In this document: positions 42,501 through 53,125 of the stretch, in pieces
Layout: every line of letters starts with the position of its first letter
Numbering within the stretch: the stretch's first letter is position 1
Source of the DNA: Phoronis australis
Taxonomy: Eukaryota > Phoronida > Phoronidae
DNA length: 64,000 bases
Assembly: GCA_002633005.1 (NCBI GenBank)
Contig: NMRA01000171.1
Span: forward strand, 64,776 to 128,775
Direction of reading: 5' to 3'
Position numbers and translations under genes: made by a program
The notes under the pieces: generated by a model
What the model was told of the DNA's origin: nothing
Databases searched by the model: none
The model's input: only the letters and a program-made list of their open reading frames with translations

Positions 42501-45500
42501 GTGTGGGTGTTGTCTTGACATTGGAAGGAGTTTGTTTACTTTCGATCCACTTACAGTACAAGACAACAGTAATCAAAACTTAATACCATTTCTCCATCTT
42601 GACAGCTAATTCTTTGAACAGCAAAAGTGGCTGGCTAATAACTATTATAGGGAGGGTGACACTCTAATTGCAGATTGGCTTTATAGCCACCTTTCTTGTT
42701 AATTTCCCTTCATTCTTGGTCATTAGAGATGACTACTGTGACGATGAATTTGAAATCTGCGTGCAGTCGCCGTGACAGGGAATTCTGGGTCATTTTGCTT
42801 GTCAGAGTACTTTTGGCTTGCACTGTAGTTACATATGAACGAAGATTATTATTGGTTTGATTCAAGATAATTGTAGTAAGTTTATTTTCCATTGTTGGAC
42901 TAAATAATACTTAAAAGTGTTTAAGAGTTTTGTTTCATGTCCTGTCCGACTTTCTAATTCATGCATGCTCTGCAGAAGTTAGTGGGTCTGTATATCTTCA
43001 GCTGCTGCGGCAATGTGTTGGTAAGGTTTGACCAACAGTGTGCTGATGAAAATCATGTTCAATATTATATGTTGTGGCTTTTGACTCTTAAATTAAAATA
43101 TTTGATCACACATTGAGTTGCACGTTTATGTACCTACACTGCACACTCATTTATGTACCTACACTGCACACTCATTTAGGACTCGTTATCTTAGACTCGA
43201 TATATGTTCACAGTTAATCACTTTTGATCATCTTCAACACTGCTTGGTGAAATTTAATGAACTTTTGTATGTCCCCTCAAATTTTAGGTTTTGTTATTGT
43301 ATTCGAAATGAATCTGCTGTATTTAAGAACAGTATGTCAGAGGATTTTTTTAGTTTAGAATAAATTATTCTTTTCAATTTCTAGCGAGGTCCAATTGTCT
43401 GGGGCTCTGTTTCAGTTGCGCACATTTGTTTTGGAGTTCTATTGATTATCTTCTAAATGGCTACGCAAAGCGTCGCCTCTTTTGAGGTTGTTTGTGAGAC
43501 TTCAGAAATGTTTGCCAATTGATTGTATTTTGAAGCAGCCACTTATATCCCACATTCTAAATTCCAGCTACACATTTTTGCGTCCTCTAGTGACAATTTT
43601 AGACCAGAATTTGCTGTGCAAAAATGTCTTAGATATGCCGACTTCCGACTTAACTGCGAACTTTTACATGTTAACAAATGAGCGTGTAATCAGGACCAAC
43701 AAAAAGTAATGACTGATGCAGACTGACGAGTTAAGCAATCTAACGAATTACGTGATGTCACTTTCTGTGGAGCACAGTGTGCCAGTAATTAAACCAAGCT
43801 GTAGTGGCTGTTCCTTGTTGCAGTTCACTTCAGCTGTCCAGTCACTTGCTGTCTTCAAACAAGTTGCTTGGGCCCTTGCTGTGGCAGAATCTGCCATACA
43901 GTTTGAGCACCGTGACCTCCACTGGGGCAACATTCTGGTCAAGACTACAGACGAGCGTGTGGTCGAGTACTCACTGAATGGTAACACCTACGCCCTGGAC
44001 TCTCACGGGTTGCATGTCACCATCATCGACTTCACTCTGTCGCGTCTAACCCAAGGTAAGATAGGGTGAAACCTCTATAAACCAATGACACGCCCAGTAT
44101 TGATAAACTGCCAGTTCATCATAAACACAGAATTCACTTCTTTCTATTTTTAGTAAGTGGTCTATATCAATACCAAGTTTTTTCAAAGAAGTTCCGTTAG
44201 TAGCAACTCTAGCTGGGCACAACGTTCTTTTATTATGAGCCGACATTTCAACATGTGGATGCATATTTTGTCATCTCTGTCAGGGCGTCCAGCGTCCACT
44301 GCTGTATCTCCCAACCAACTTGCTGCATTGTAATGAGATTTGATAAATGTGTTCCTCTGAAACAGGCGACGACTACAAGTTTCGTACATTTAGAAAGAAT
44401 GGACCCTGTTTTACCTAATGTCATAAAACTGATGTTTGCTGAGGCAATTTTCATTTTGGTTGTAATTTCCATGTAGTTAAGTATTGTGGCTTGTGAGGGC
44501 ACTCGGTCTAAAGGTCAGTAGCGACATTTTGCTTTGATAAAAAACACATAGTAACATGCATGTGGCTCAGCTACAACCGGCTTTGTGATCTTAGATAAAA
44601 TGAGCCCATCGTCTGCTTTCAGAACTTTACTGCAGCATTCTGTATTAGTGATGCCTCCTTATAAGACCACTTCACTTGCATCAGTGTAATTTACAAGGTA
44701 GCAAGGAAAATACATTTTTGCAAAGCAATCAGAATTTGCTACAAATGAAAATATGTGTTACATATTGCAAGCAGATGTTGTTTCCAGCCACTGTGTACTT
44801 TCTTACCTACAGAGGGCACCACTGTCTTCTCTGACCTGTCGAAAGATGAATCCTTGTTTCAAGGAGATGCAGAGTATGACTATCAATTTGAAATCTACCG
44901 CAAGATGAGGGAAGTCAATCTGTAAGTATACGTGATGTCTGTAAATTTGCATGTTACCATTGTCTAAACTGACAATAAGTTTGAATTTTACTGTAGCTCT
45001 TCACAAACTTCAGGGGGCATATGCCCCTTCCTTTCTAATATGCAGGATTGATGATAAAACACCTAGATGCCGACTAGGTAGAGAGTGAAACTGGCTAGAG
45101 TTTGAATTTTTTATACATTTATTATGATGTGGTTTGTTGGGGAGGAAGAGTATTGAGTAATAGATTCTGTTATTCGGCACCTCAGCTTATTTTCATTATG
45201 CGCTCACATATTTATATGTGAACGCATTGTGCTGTCATCTCCGGCCGGCGTCCGCTGCTCTATCTCCAAAACGCCATGACATATATTCATGAAATTTTGC
45301 ACATGCGTTCCTTCCATGGATGGTACGGCATGAGCGAACTTTTGGACAAATCCGACTTCCGGTGTGCCCCCTAGTGTCAATTTTAGTTTTTTACGTTTAC
45401 CTCTATCTTCAAAAGTCCTCAACGTATTGTCATAAAATTTGGTATATAGGCACCTATTAGTGAGATGACGCTATCCTTTCATTTTCGGATGGATTCGACA

Positions 45501-47741
45501 TAGTTTGCACCACCTAGTGGCCATTTTTACTGTTTTCGAGTCTGTTTTTTGCGTCCAACCCTCTGTCAACAAAACCGCTCAAAGGATGATTGTAAAAATT
45601 GGCATGTATGTTCTTACTATAAAATGGACGGCTGATGATGATTTTCTGTCGACTTCGACTACTGTGGCACCTCCTAGTGGCAGTTTTGTTTTGTTGCACC
45701 TATAGCTGTATCTGAGGAGGCAGTTTGGCCTGGTTTATAAGTGCCCGCTTTCTTTACTCAAGGTCGTGGGTTCGAGTCCCACCATGTCACACTGCTAAAC
45801 CCTTGAGCCAGGTTTCTAGCTCCTCAGCTCGGTTTTAACCATATATCAATAAAGCATAAAAATAGTTCCAGGTGATCATTGCAATGGGCCCACATGCAAG
45901 GCCTGCGCACGTCTAGTACAACGTGTATCAGACCGCCTGCAATTTTTTTTTATAGCTGTATCTCCTAAACTGTTCGCAATATCTTTATTAAATTTAATAA
46001 GTGTATTTGTATGGTATTAGCAGCGGAGGACATTGACTTTCGGACAGATCTGACTACTGGTGTGCCACCTAGTGGCATCTATCTTCAAAGGCCCTCAACA
46101 TATTTTCATAAATTTGGAATACAGGCATCTGTTAATGAGGTTACGCTATCTCTCCGTTTTGAGATAGATTTGACCTAGTTTGCGCCATCTAGTGGCCATT
46201 TTTATTGTTTTCGAGTCTGTGTTTTTGGCGTCCACTCGTCTATCAATCACACCGCTTTCAGGATAATTGTGAAATTCGCATGTACTATGTAGTGGACAGT
46301 TGACGATGATTTTCCGACGACTTCGACTACTGTGGCACCTCCTAATGGCAGTTTTGTTTTGTGCTCATGGCTGTATCTCCTAAACCCATGTGCAGGATCT
46401 TTACTTAATTTAGCTAGTGTATTTATATGATGTTGACAAGATGAGGACAACATTTGGACGGATCTGACTACTGGTGTGCCCCCTAGTGGCAATTTTAGTT
46501 TTTTACATTTACCTCTGTATCTTCAAAGGTCCATAAAATTTTGAATATACGCATCTATTGTAGAGATGACGCTATCCTCCTGTGTTTGGATGGAATCGAG
46601 CTATTTTGCACCACCTAGTGGCCATTTTTGCTGTTTTTGGCGTCCACCCCACTATCAACCAAATCATTGTAGGGATGGTTTTGAAAATTGGCGTGTATGT
46701 TCTCAGTGTGAAGAGGATGTTTAATGATGGCGACTGACCTCTGTCGCGCCTCCTAGTGGTAGTTTTGTTTTGTTTTGCGCCCATAGCTGTATCTCCTAAA
46801 CCTACTGCAGGATCTTTATTAAATTTAGTAAGTGTATTGATATGAAGTTAACAACAGTCTGATGACAATGACTTTCAGGGGGGATCCAACCGACTCTGTG
46901 CCCACAAGTGGCAATTTCATTTTATTCTAGTTTCCTTTGTTTTTCTGAAGTTCCTTGACAGATTTTTATGAAATATGGCATGTGCCCGTTTTTGGATGGA
47001 TTGCATGTTTTTGCGCCATCTAGTGGCCATTTTTATGACACAGATAAATAACCCTAAAAGTGCACCATCTGCAATGCATTCGAGGGTGCATTTCAATTCT
47101 GGCATTGCTCTTGTTTGGGGACAAAATAACAATGTTATTGAAAATAGTAATCTGTATGCGATTTGTGTTTTTGTTAATAGCTGGCATTGTATGTGTGATG
47201 CAGGCCAGGAGCTTAGATACATTTCCCGATGAAATGCAGGGGTCTCTGCATTTGAGAACCAGCTTTATCCACTTAAAACCCAGCATCAAAGTGGTTTTCA
47301 AAAGTTAAGTCACACTAGTATAGCATCGACAGCTTCAATCATACTTCCTTTATGGAAAATTTATTGCTGCCGATTTTCTGATCAACATTTTAAATTGTTT
47401 AACAGAAGTATGAAATCCACTTAAATTGCTTCTTTTTGTGTAAAAGGTTTTGTCTTGCTAAGGTTTACTGGATTTTCTCTCTTAGTGAGGCATTTATTTT
47501 GGTTATTGTGTCTCCATACCATATTTCCTATTTCAGAGATGACTGGGAAAGATTCCATCCACGCACAAATATCTTGTGGTTGCACTACTTGGCCGACAAA
47601 TTGTTGACAAAGAAGCGTTACAAGAGCTCAGCAAAGTCCCACCAAGAAGGATATGCAGTACTGAAAGCTCTTGAGAGTGATTTACTGAACTATGACAGTG
47701 CATTTGATTTGGTCATGAATTTCTCAAGCATGGTGCCATGA
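30575..47741 (+). CDS. HASPIN: Haspin, serine/threonine-protein kinase (histone H3 Thr3 kinase)
   Basis: Haspin phosphorylates histone H3 at Thr3 in mitosis, creating the centromeric docking site for the chromosomal passenger complex. Exons: 30575-30768, 31588-31624, 33642-33849, 34453-35121, 35456-35619, 36879-36997, 37951-38041, 39113-39198, 41757-41819, 42251-42416, 43824-44055, 44813-44921, 47537-47741. Together they give 780 residues plus stop, close to human haspin (about 800). The N-terminal half is Ser-rich and basic, with an early RVLRTYG motif. The kinase domain starts at exon 7 with GEGVYGEVF and VALK, then FEEMLPE (helix C), HRDLHWGN (catalytic loop) and IIDFTLSR, the haspin-specific replacement of DFG, and ends with NILWLHYLADKLL. 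Every junction is in phase. A 5' UTR exon probably precedes the ATG, since TTTTCCAG lies just before it. Introns are loaded with repeats. Confidence 0.95.
31671..32998. mobile_element. PIF/Harbinger-like element, long form, haspin intron 2
   Basis: Ends match the 0.57-kb copies at 39221, 40291 and 41031 (GGCTGTTCCAGCAAAATC on the left, TTTTGCTGGAACAGCCC on the right), and both flanks are TGA. The 1.3-kb interior includes tandem ~140-bp blocks with TATCTCA and ATGAAATTTG words (about 32390-32660). No transposase frame was seen. Confidence 0.75.
35844..36242. repeat. 399-bp palindrome made of CCGTGTTT/AAACACGG repeats
   Basis: Begins AAGGTACCTAAACTACACGG and ends CCGTGTAGTTTAGGTACCTT. The ~165-bp arms are near-complementary along their length, and each arm is itself a series of ~20-25-bp units of the type GGACTCACAAACACGG. 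It lies in haspin intron 5. Confidence 0.95.
38536..38638 (+). ncRNA. Candidate small-RNA hairpin (or solo MITE) in haspin intron 7
   Basis: The ~45-nt arm containing TTTCAGCACTCTAAAGTTTC is almost fully complementary to the segment containing GAAACTTTAGAGTGCTGAAA, with a ~11-nt loop and only two or three mismatches. The fold is miRNA-precursor-sized, but pairing is so complete that an siRNA-type hairpin or a short foldback transposon is equally likely. Confidence 0.4.
39178..39219 (+). repeat. Duplicated haspin exon-8 end with splice donor, copy 1
   Basis: The used copy: end of exon 8, CCAA/GTAAGTG donor and 20 bp of intron. It is repeated at 39799-39840 with two differences, on the far side of a mobile element. 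Confidence 0.9.
39221..39790 (-). mobile_element. PIF/Harbinger-like MITE, haspin intron 8, copy A
   Basis: A ~570-bp element with ~45-bp terminal inverted repeats (AGGCTGTTCCAGCAAAATCT / AGATTTTACTGGAACAGCCC), inverted relative to the next two copies. Interior words such as GGGTGGT and a ~225-bp region around 39395-39622 match them. Confidence 0.9.
39799..39840 (+). repeat. Duplicated haspin exon-8 end with splice donor, copy 2
   Basis: Repeats the 42 bp of exon end, GTAAGTG donor and intron start. No exon body lies upstream of it, so it is a decoy donor inside intron 8. Confidence 0.9.
40291..40863 (+). mobile_element. PIF/Harbinger-like MITE, haspin intron 8, copy B
   Basis: Very similar to copies A and C over its whole length, with the same terminal inverted repeats. 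The left end reads GGGCTTTTCC, a change from GGGCTGTTCC. Confidence 0.9.
41031..41604 (+). mobile_element. PIF/Harbinger-like MITE, haspin intron 8, copy C
   Basis: Cleanest copy: GGGCTGTTCCAGTAAAATC to GATTTTGCTGGAACAGCCC flanked by TTA on both sides, a 3-bp target duplication typical of PIF/Harbinger insertions. Confidence 0.9.
42711..42820 (+). repeat. Short dispersed repeat related to 17838-17930
   Basis: Shared order of ATTCTTGGTCA, GACTACT, GACG(A/G)TGAATTTG, TGAC(A/G)GG and GGGTCATTTTG. Confidence 0.6.
43127..43178 (+). repeat. Two-copy 27-bp direct repeat
   Basis: TATGTACCTACACTGCACAC followed by TCATT occurs twice in succession. Confidence 0.9.
44215..44470 (+). mobile_element. Truncated CTAGTGGC-family copy
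   Basis: The left-end sequence (GTCATCTCTGTCAGGGCGTCC, GCTGTATCTCCCAACC, ATGAGATTTG, TTTCGTAC) matches 47820-47945. It then ends before any CTAGTGGC motif. Located in haspin intron 11. Confidence 0.7.
45196..47100 (+). mobile_element. CTAGTGGC-subunit element, haspin intron 12
   Basis: Starts with a palindromic TCACATATTTATATGTGA end. CTAGTGGC motifs then recur in a repeating order of three contexts (CCCCTAGTGGCAAT, CACCTAGTGGCCAT, CTCCTAGTGGCAG) about every 145 bp, i.e. ~430-bp higher-order units, at 45369, 45511, 45672, 46067, 46188, 46342, 46482, 46613, 46749, 46905 and 47020. Interrupted by a SINE. No coding capacity seen. Confidence 0.85.
45714..45950 (+). mobile_element. tRNA-derived SINE with target duplication
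   Basis: A 237-bp insertion with pol III-type internal promoter boxes: an A-box-like TGGCCTGGTTTATAAGTGCC and a B box GGGTTCGAGTCCCACC at a tRNA-like spacing. A non-tRNA body and a short T-run follow. Perfect 13-bp direct repeats TATAGCTGTATCT flank it (45701-45713 and 45951-45963), marking the insertion into the CTAGTGGC element. Confidence 0.88.
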
Positions 47742-47774
47742 TTATGTTGCCTTGATGGTGTTACTTTGATCGTC

Positions 47775-49055
47775 ATTATTATGTGCCCACATATTTATAT
47801 TTGGTCGCATATTGCCGCCGTCATCTCTGTCTGGGCATCGGGCGTCCGCAGCTGTATCTCCTAAACCCCTTAAGGGATCTTGATGAGATTTAGCTGAGGT
47901 GCTCCTATGAAGCTGACGACAGAAGTCAACAAATTTCGTACCTCTGACTAACGGTGTGCCCCCTAGTGGCAATTTTAATTTTTTACACTTACCTCTGTAA
48001 CTTTGGAGATCCTCAACGGATTTTAATAAAATGTGTCAGTTAGGCATCTATTAGTGAAATGATGCCATTCTCTCGTTTTCAAATAGATTCGAGGTACTTT
48101 GTGCCACCTAGTGGCTATTTTTTCTGTTTTCGAGTCTGTTTTCGGCATCCGCCAATTTATCAACCAAACTGCTCTAGGGATGATTTTGAAAGTTGGTATA
48201 TATATATCTTACTGTGAAGAGGGTGGCTGACGATTTTCCGATGAGTTTGACTACTATGGCGCCTCCTTGTGACAGTTTTGTTTGTTTTTGCACCTATGGC
48301 TGTATCTCCTAAATGCTCCATATGATCTTTATTGAATTTTGAAGGTGTATTTATATGAAGTTCAAAGCAGAGTATGACGACTTTTGAACGGATTGGATTA
48401 TCGGTGTGCCCCCTTGTGGCAATTTTTTGTTTTTACGTTTACCTCGGTATCATCAAAGGTTCTCAAAGGATTTTCATAAAATTTACCTATAAGCATCTAC
48501 TAGTCAGGCGACTCATTCTCAGGTTTTCGGTTGAATTCGAGGTATTTTGCGCCACCTATTGGCCATTTTTACTTTTTTCGAGTCTGTTTTTCGGCATCTG
48601 CCCCCCTGTCAGCCAAACCACTCTAAAGATGATTGTGGCAATTGGCATGTACGTTCCTAATATGAAGAGGAGGGCTGACGATTTTATGATAACTCCAAGT
48701 ACTGTGACGCCTCCTAGTGGCAGTTTTTTTGCGCCTATAGCTGTATCTCCTAGACACTCTGCAAAATGTTTAATAAATTCAGCAAATGTGTTCATATGAA
48801 GTTGACAACAGACGATGACCACTTTCAGAAGTATCTGACGAACGCTGTGCCCCCAAGTGAAAATTCATTTTTACTGTTTTCCTCTGTTTCTTTGAAGTTC
48901 CTTTACGGATTTTTTATGAAATTCAATAAATAGCCTTCTATTAAAAAACGATGGCATGTTCCCATTTTCAGATGGATTCAATGTATTTTGCGCCATCTAG
49001 AAGCACACCGTTTGTGGTGCATTCATGGGCGCATTTCAATGCTCTGCATTGCTTT
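47775..49055 (+). mobile_element. CTAGTGGC-subunit element just 3' of haspin
   Basis: Begins with CCCACATATTTATATTTGG and GTCATCTCTGTCTGGGC and continues with the same three-context ~145-bp cycle (47961, 48107, 48260, 48410, 48553, 48710, 48850, 48995). It ends near GGTGCATTCATGGGCGCATT, as the previous copy does at 47070-47100. It starts only ~35 bp after the haspin stop, so the haspin 3' UTR probably runs into it. Confidence 0.85.
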
Positions 49056-49059
49056 TGTA

Positions 49060-51170
49060 GACAGATTTGTACAGCAGCTATATACGGATAGCAGTACATG
49101 TATTCACAATTGTGACCTTGTACAATCTTCTTGTAAAAGGGGACAATAAAACCCTTTTATCAAAAAACTGTGAAGCCACTTACTGTTATAAAATCAGTCC
49201 CATCCTGTTCCTTGTTTACATTACAACTGATAAAACTTATGGGTAGAACTTACCTATCTCCTTGTAGGAAACGCATCTGCCAAATTTCAATTAAGGCAAA
49301 CGAAGAATGTAATAACGAAACTCTTCATATAATAATTACTTTGTCTAATTAGTCAACAAATTAACTTGTAATGTCAAGTGGTGTAGTTGTGACATGAAAA
49401 GGAAATAAACCGAACATTACATCAATGGCTAATTAACCTAATTAACTTCATAGTTTCAGTGATTCAAAGAAATAGTTTCGTTGATTCTAAACACTGCTAC
49501 CAGATAACGACAAAGATTTTAAAACACGTGTTCCTCGCAGTTGCCGTGAAGAAGTGGACTCTGCAGTAAAAATTCAGAATGCAATGACATCTACAAGAAT
49601 GCGATTAAACAGCAACTCTATTAACTACAGATTTTCTGATAGATAAAAAGTGGACAAACACCTATTGTGTAGCGTTGAAATATGGTGTGAACATCTCATT
49701 GCATTGGTTGCAGCTTAGGACTTCAGATAGACATCTAGTAACAAACTCATTTCTTTACAGAGACAAAATTAGTGATACTGATATACAGGTATGTGCTTCC
49801 TTAAATAAGGGACAAGAACATAATGACTTATATTACTGAAGAAAGTGGACTCTGGAAAATTCATAACGAGGAGACAATGTTATTTGGAACAGATGTTGCA
49901 TCATTGTGCAGCGAAAAAATGGGGCCAATTGGGCCAGGGTGAAATGTTTGCCCAGCACAAAAAAAACGCCAGACAGTGCTTTTTGTCACTCGGGAATCTA
50001 CGGGTGCCGCAACACCCACAAACGCAGACAGCATTCTTGTTTTCTTTAGTAAAGAAATTTCGGACGAACAAGAAAATATGGTTATGTCGTTTTGGAAATT
50101 GGAATATAACATGTCAATTTTGTCAAACAGTGGGATATTTTGATGGCGTTGCAGGGTGGCGAGAAAAACTTTAGAAACTGTCTATCAAGAGCAGACAGTT
50201 GGCTACTATGCTGACAATAACACATTATAGATTAGACTATTTTACAAGGTAAACTTTATTTTCAAATTCCATTTCACGAGCATAGGTTAACACTATACTG
50301 ATGACATTACTGTTCTGAAATCGAATGGACATTATATCTGGGTGTAACAGGTTAACAGCATTCCTTCAATTTGACCATATTTGATCATGGGCCCTAAGTT
50401 CCCAGACTTTTAACCATGTGCCATTGGTCGGCTTTGTCACCCGACGGTCACTATAAAAATAGGTTATTGCCTTTGTCCAGGAGTTCAGTCACTTTTCCTA
50501 TTGTACAAATGAGCTATTTTCAGCTCTACTAAATTCAACGAAGACGGTGTTTGTAGTTGAGAATGCATAAGCCCACCAATGGTTGGAACCCAGCATTTGG
50601 CAATGTCTAAATTCGTCCCCAGTTTCTATAATCTTGAAGTGAAAGCTCTCACGCCCCCTGTCTGATTTATGCCAGTTTTCATATGAATTGATCCACAAGT
50701 CCTCTTGTCACTCAACACACAGAGTCACCATCAAAGAACAGATGAACGAAATTAACAAAAAGAAAAAAAGAGTGACAACAATCCAGAAGTTTGTTTGCTG
50801 ATAGTCCAGTCAATGAACCTTTTGGTACAAGTCTCACACGTTTGGTGCTTAAACTTCCTGGTAGCACGGTATAATGTCTGTGTGTAACATGACCCACAGC
50901 ACAATAATCCATTAGTACTCTGTGGGGATGGAACACGTCTTCTGATAGTTTAGTTTGGTGGTAAGACGAAACCTTTCTGGTTAGTCTTTTGGAGATAATA
51001 CGATTACGTTGGGTGGGTTAAATCCACAAAAACAGGTGACTCTACAAATCAAAATCACTTGTACAACTGCATTGACTTGGAAAACACCGTCAGTTCGGAC
51101 TAGCAACCACCACAGCACGGTAGGGGCTAGGGCAACTACACCACTAATACCTTACGTAAACGGTAAAGCA
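49060..51170. other. No intact gene recognised
   Basis: At 49840-50150 on the plus strand one frame reads through except for one stop (VTRESTGAATPTN, DSILVFFSKEISDEQ), and a second frame is open for 109 codons. Neither resembles a known family. The rest is AT-rich. Confidence 0.4.
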
Positions 51171-51175
51171 GACAC

Positions 51176-51514
51176 TCATGATTCAGAACACTTCCTTGAA
51201 GTCTCGCTGTTGGGCAATTCAGAATTGAATTCTGTTAAAATGTCATCACGGACTTTAAGTCTGTAGTTCTGACTGCTGTCATCACATCTAACTGCTTGTG
51301 CAACGGAAGTCCGTAAAATGAGTTCCACATCGTCTGCCATTTTTATCAAATGTTGGATCTCTTCAGTCTCTGTTACGTTCGAATTGCTTCTAAATCCGTC
51401 ATTTATCCTTTTCCGGCCTTCTGTAAGCGCAACTAAGTCACCTTCAAAAACACGCAATCTCGTTCTATGAAGTCTTTTAAATGAGGCTAACACATGTCTC
51501 CGTAAACTGGCCAT
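51176..51514 (-). CDS. LYRM7: LYRM7-like complex III assembly factor (intronless)
   Basis: A 112-residue LYR-family protein. LYRM7 (MZM1L) is a mitochondrial matrix chaperone that holds the Rieske iron-sulfur subunit before it enters respiratory complex III. Visible landmarks in order are VLASFKRLHRTRLRVFEGD (this family uses LHR in place of LYR), RKRINDGFR, IQHLIKMADDVELILRTSVAQ and a divergent C-terminal tail with LKVRDDIL. The length matches the ~104-residue human protein. The whole frame is open from one ATG to stop without an intron, unlike the multi-exon vertebrate gene. No adjacent poly(A) tract or flanking duplication was seen, so a recent retrocopy is not demonstrated. It could be the functional gene. 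Confidence 0.85.
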   Translation of the reverse strand: MASLRRHVLASFKRLHRTRLRVFEGDLVALTEGRKRINDGFRSNSNVTETEEIQHLIKMADDVELILRTSVAQAVRCDDSSQNYRLKVRDDILTEFNSELPNSETSRKCSES

Positions 51515-51853
51515 AATCTGGGCTCAAGGAGTAGTAGGTTTATTTTCCCTGCTAAAAGCGCCCATATGGGCGGGCGACACCTAGCGGATAGGAACCAATT
51601 TTATTACCTTCAAATGAAAAAACTAACTTCCGTGGCGCGCTAGTTGCAAAATGAGTTTGCCCTGACATGTTGTAGCGCTACATTTTTCAGCTAAAACTCG
51701 TCTTGGATCAGGTAACAGCAATCAACTGGACTAGCACATTGTCATTTTCTTGCAAGTGTTTTATTGTAGCACCGACGTTAATAATCAGAAACCGACCTCC
51801 CTGGCCCACGACAAACCCCAGGCCCAGAGCCCCTAGGCCTGCCTAGGCCCACA

Positions 51854-52071
51854 CACAGGCGTCCTCAGCTTCTGATCGTCCCCAATATGTAGTGTATTGG
51901 GGACGATCAGAAGCTGAGGACGCCTGTGCCTAGGCCTAGCCTAGACACAGGCGTTCTCAGCTGCCTGCTGATCGTCCCCAATACAAAAGTCAAAGTCACT
52001 GTACATTACTTACTACAAGTAGTATTATATGTAGTTGGGGACGATCAGAAGCTCAGGACGCCTGTGGCCCT
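51854..52071. repeat. Cluster of four alternating inverted copies of a ~34-bp motif
   Basis: CACAGGCGTCCTCAGC...CCCCAATA (51854-51887) is followed by its perfect complement (51895-51928), then by a diverged forward copy (51946-51983) and another complement (52036-52071). The first pair would form a 34-bp stem with a 7-nt loop. Confidence 0.9.
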
Positions 52072-52074
52072 AGA

Positions 52075-53120
52075 CAGCCAGCTAGATCAGTGTATGAAGA
52101 CTATCATCAAAATGCAGCTAGGTACCAGTGTGTGTTTTTCTTCCATAGACCCCGAAATTGCACTCACTGCCACAGCCATGGTAATTCTTCACGTCAACTC
52201 ACCATGAAGCCAGAATCAACATGTAGAGCTAAAGACCGGACGGGGTGCATGCAAAATCTGGGAATCAACTGGCACTCACCTTGCCCTTTACAACCGTTTA
52301 AGTGAAAAACAATACAACAAAGGTCATTTTCTTGCGTCATTCTCGACCTTTTGTAACAATGAAAAGTATATTGTCATTTTGAAAACAGTACGCCCGTGTC
52401 ACTCGCACGCGCCATTTCTTAAATTTTTGTGTCAACTTTGCAGCAGCAATATTTGTTCTGAAATTCGGTTTTTCGTTATAGAAATTCTAAAAACTTAAAA
52501 TGAAGTGAAACCAGTTCCAATAATTTGTTGTGACGTGTATGCAACCTCCTGGAAGAACAACAGTTGATTGAAGTTTCGGCGAAAAAAGAAACTGGCCAAT
52601 AGGTGACGCAATATTTCATGACGCTGAAAGCCGACGCAGAAGATCGCTCCACAACTTTATCAGCAGAATAACAATAGAACACCATTTTTTCCAACACCGT
52701 TAAATAATTTAGTTTACTCAAGGAAGACTGTAGTTTTTAATGACGCCAATTTTGTGTCAGATTTTACCTTACCACTTTTTTACCCACATCAGCGCAAAGC
52801 TGTATATTTAAAGTATACAGCTATGTACCAAGGCTAGCCCATGCCATACCCGGCCAAATGGCAAATGTGAGATGGATAGGAAAGCGAAGAAGGTACGCCG
52901 CACTTGAGATCTGCTCAAAGAACCCCTCATTGACAGTTCATGTCCACCCTCAGTCTGTGTGATACAAAACAAATGTATTTTCTAATTTAATGCTTTTCAA
53001 AAAGTAACTGCCAGATTATGTTTTGCTTCTAACTTACTACAAAATGACTCGTCTGTGGCCAGTCAGTAATGAGCAGTGGAAGGAATCTTTATTTAAAAGT
53101 CGGTAAGGTTTCACAATGAA
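52075..53120. other. Nothing recognised
   Basis: Short frames only; no family resemblance, RNA gene or clear repeat structure. Confidence 0.5.
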
Positions 53121-53125
53121 ACATT

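Larger units (their letters stand above)
37951..47741 (+). other. HASPIN: Haspin kinase catalytic domain exons
   Basis: Seven exons carry the lobe-by-lobe signature: Gly-rich loop and the catalytic Lys (exon 7), helix-C Glu (exon 8), VSCVQGSYP and hinge region FIVFEFADAGSDLE (exon 10), HRDLHWGN plus IIDFTLSR (exon 11), a short activation-region exon with FSDLSKDESLFQGD (exon 12) and the C-lobe terminal exon 13. All expected catalytic residues are present, so the kinase looks active. Confidence 0.93.

Noticed and set aside
49845-50174. 109-codon frame and an overlapping near-open frame as a gene
   Set aside because: No family resemblance, one frame has an internal stop and no splice signals fit; left as unexplained sequence.
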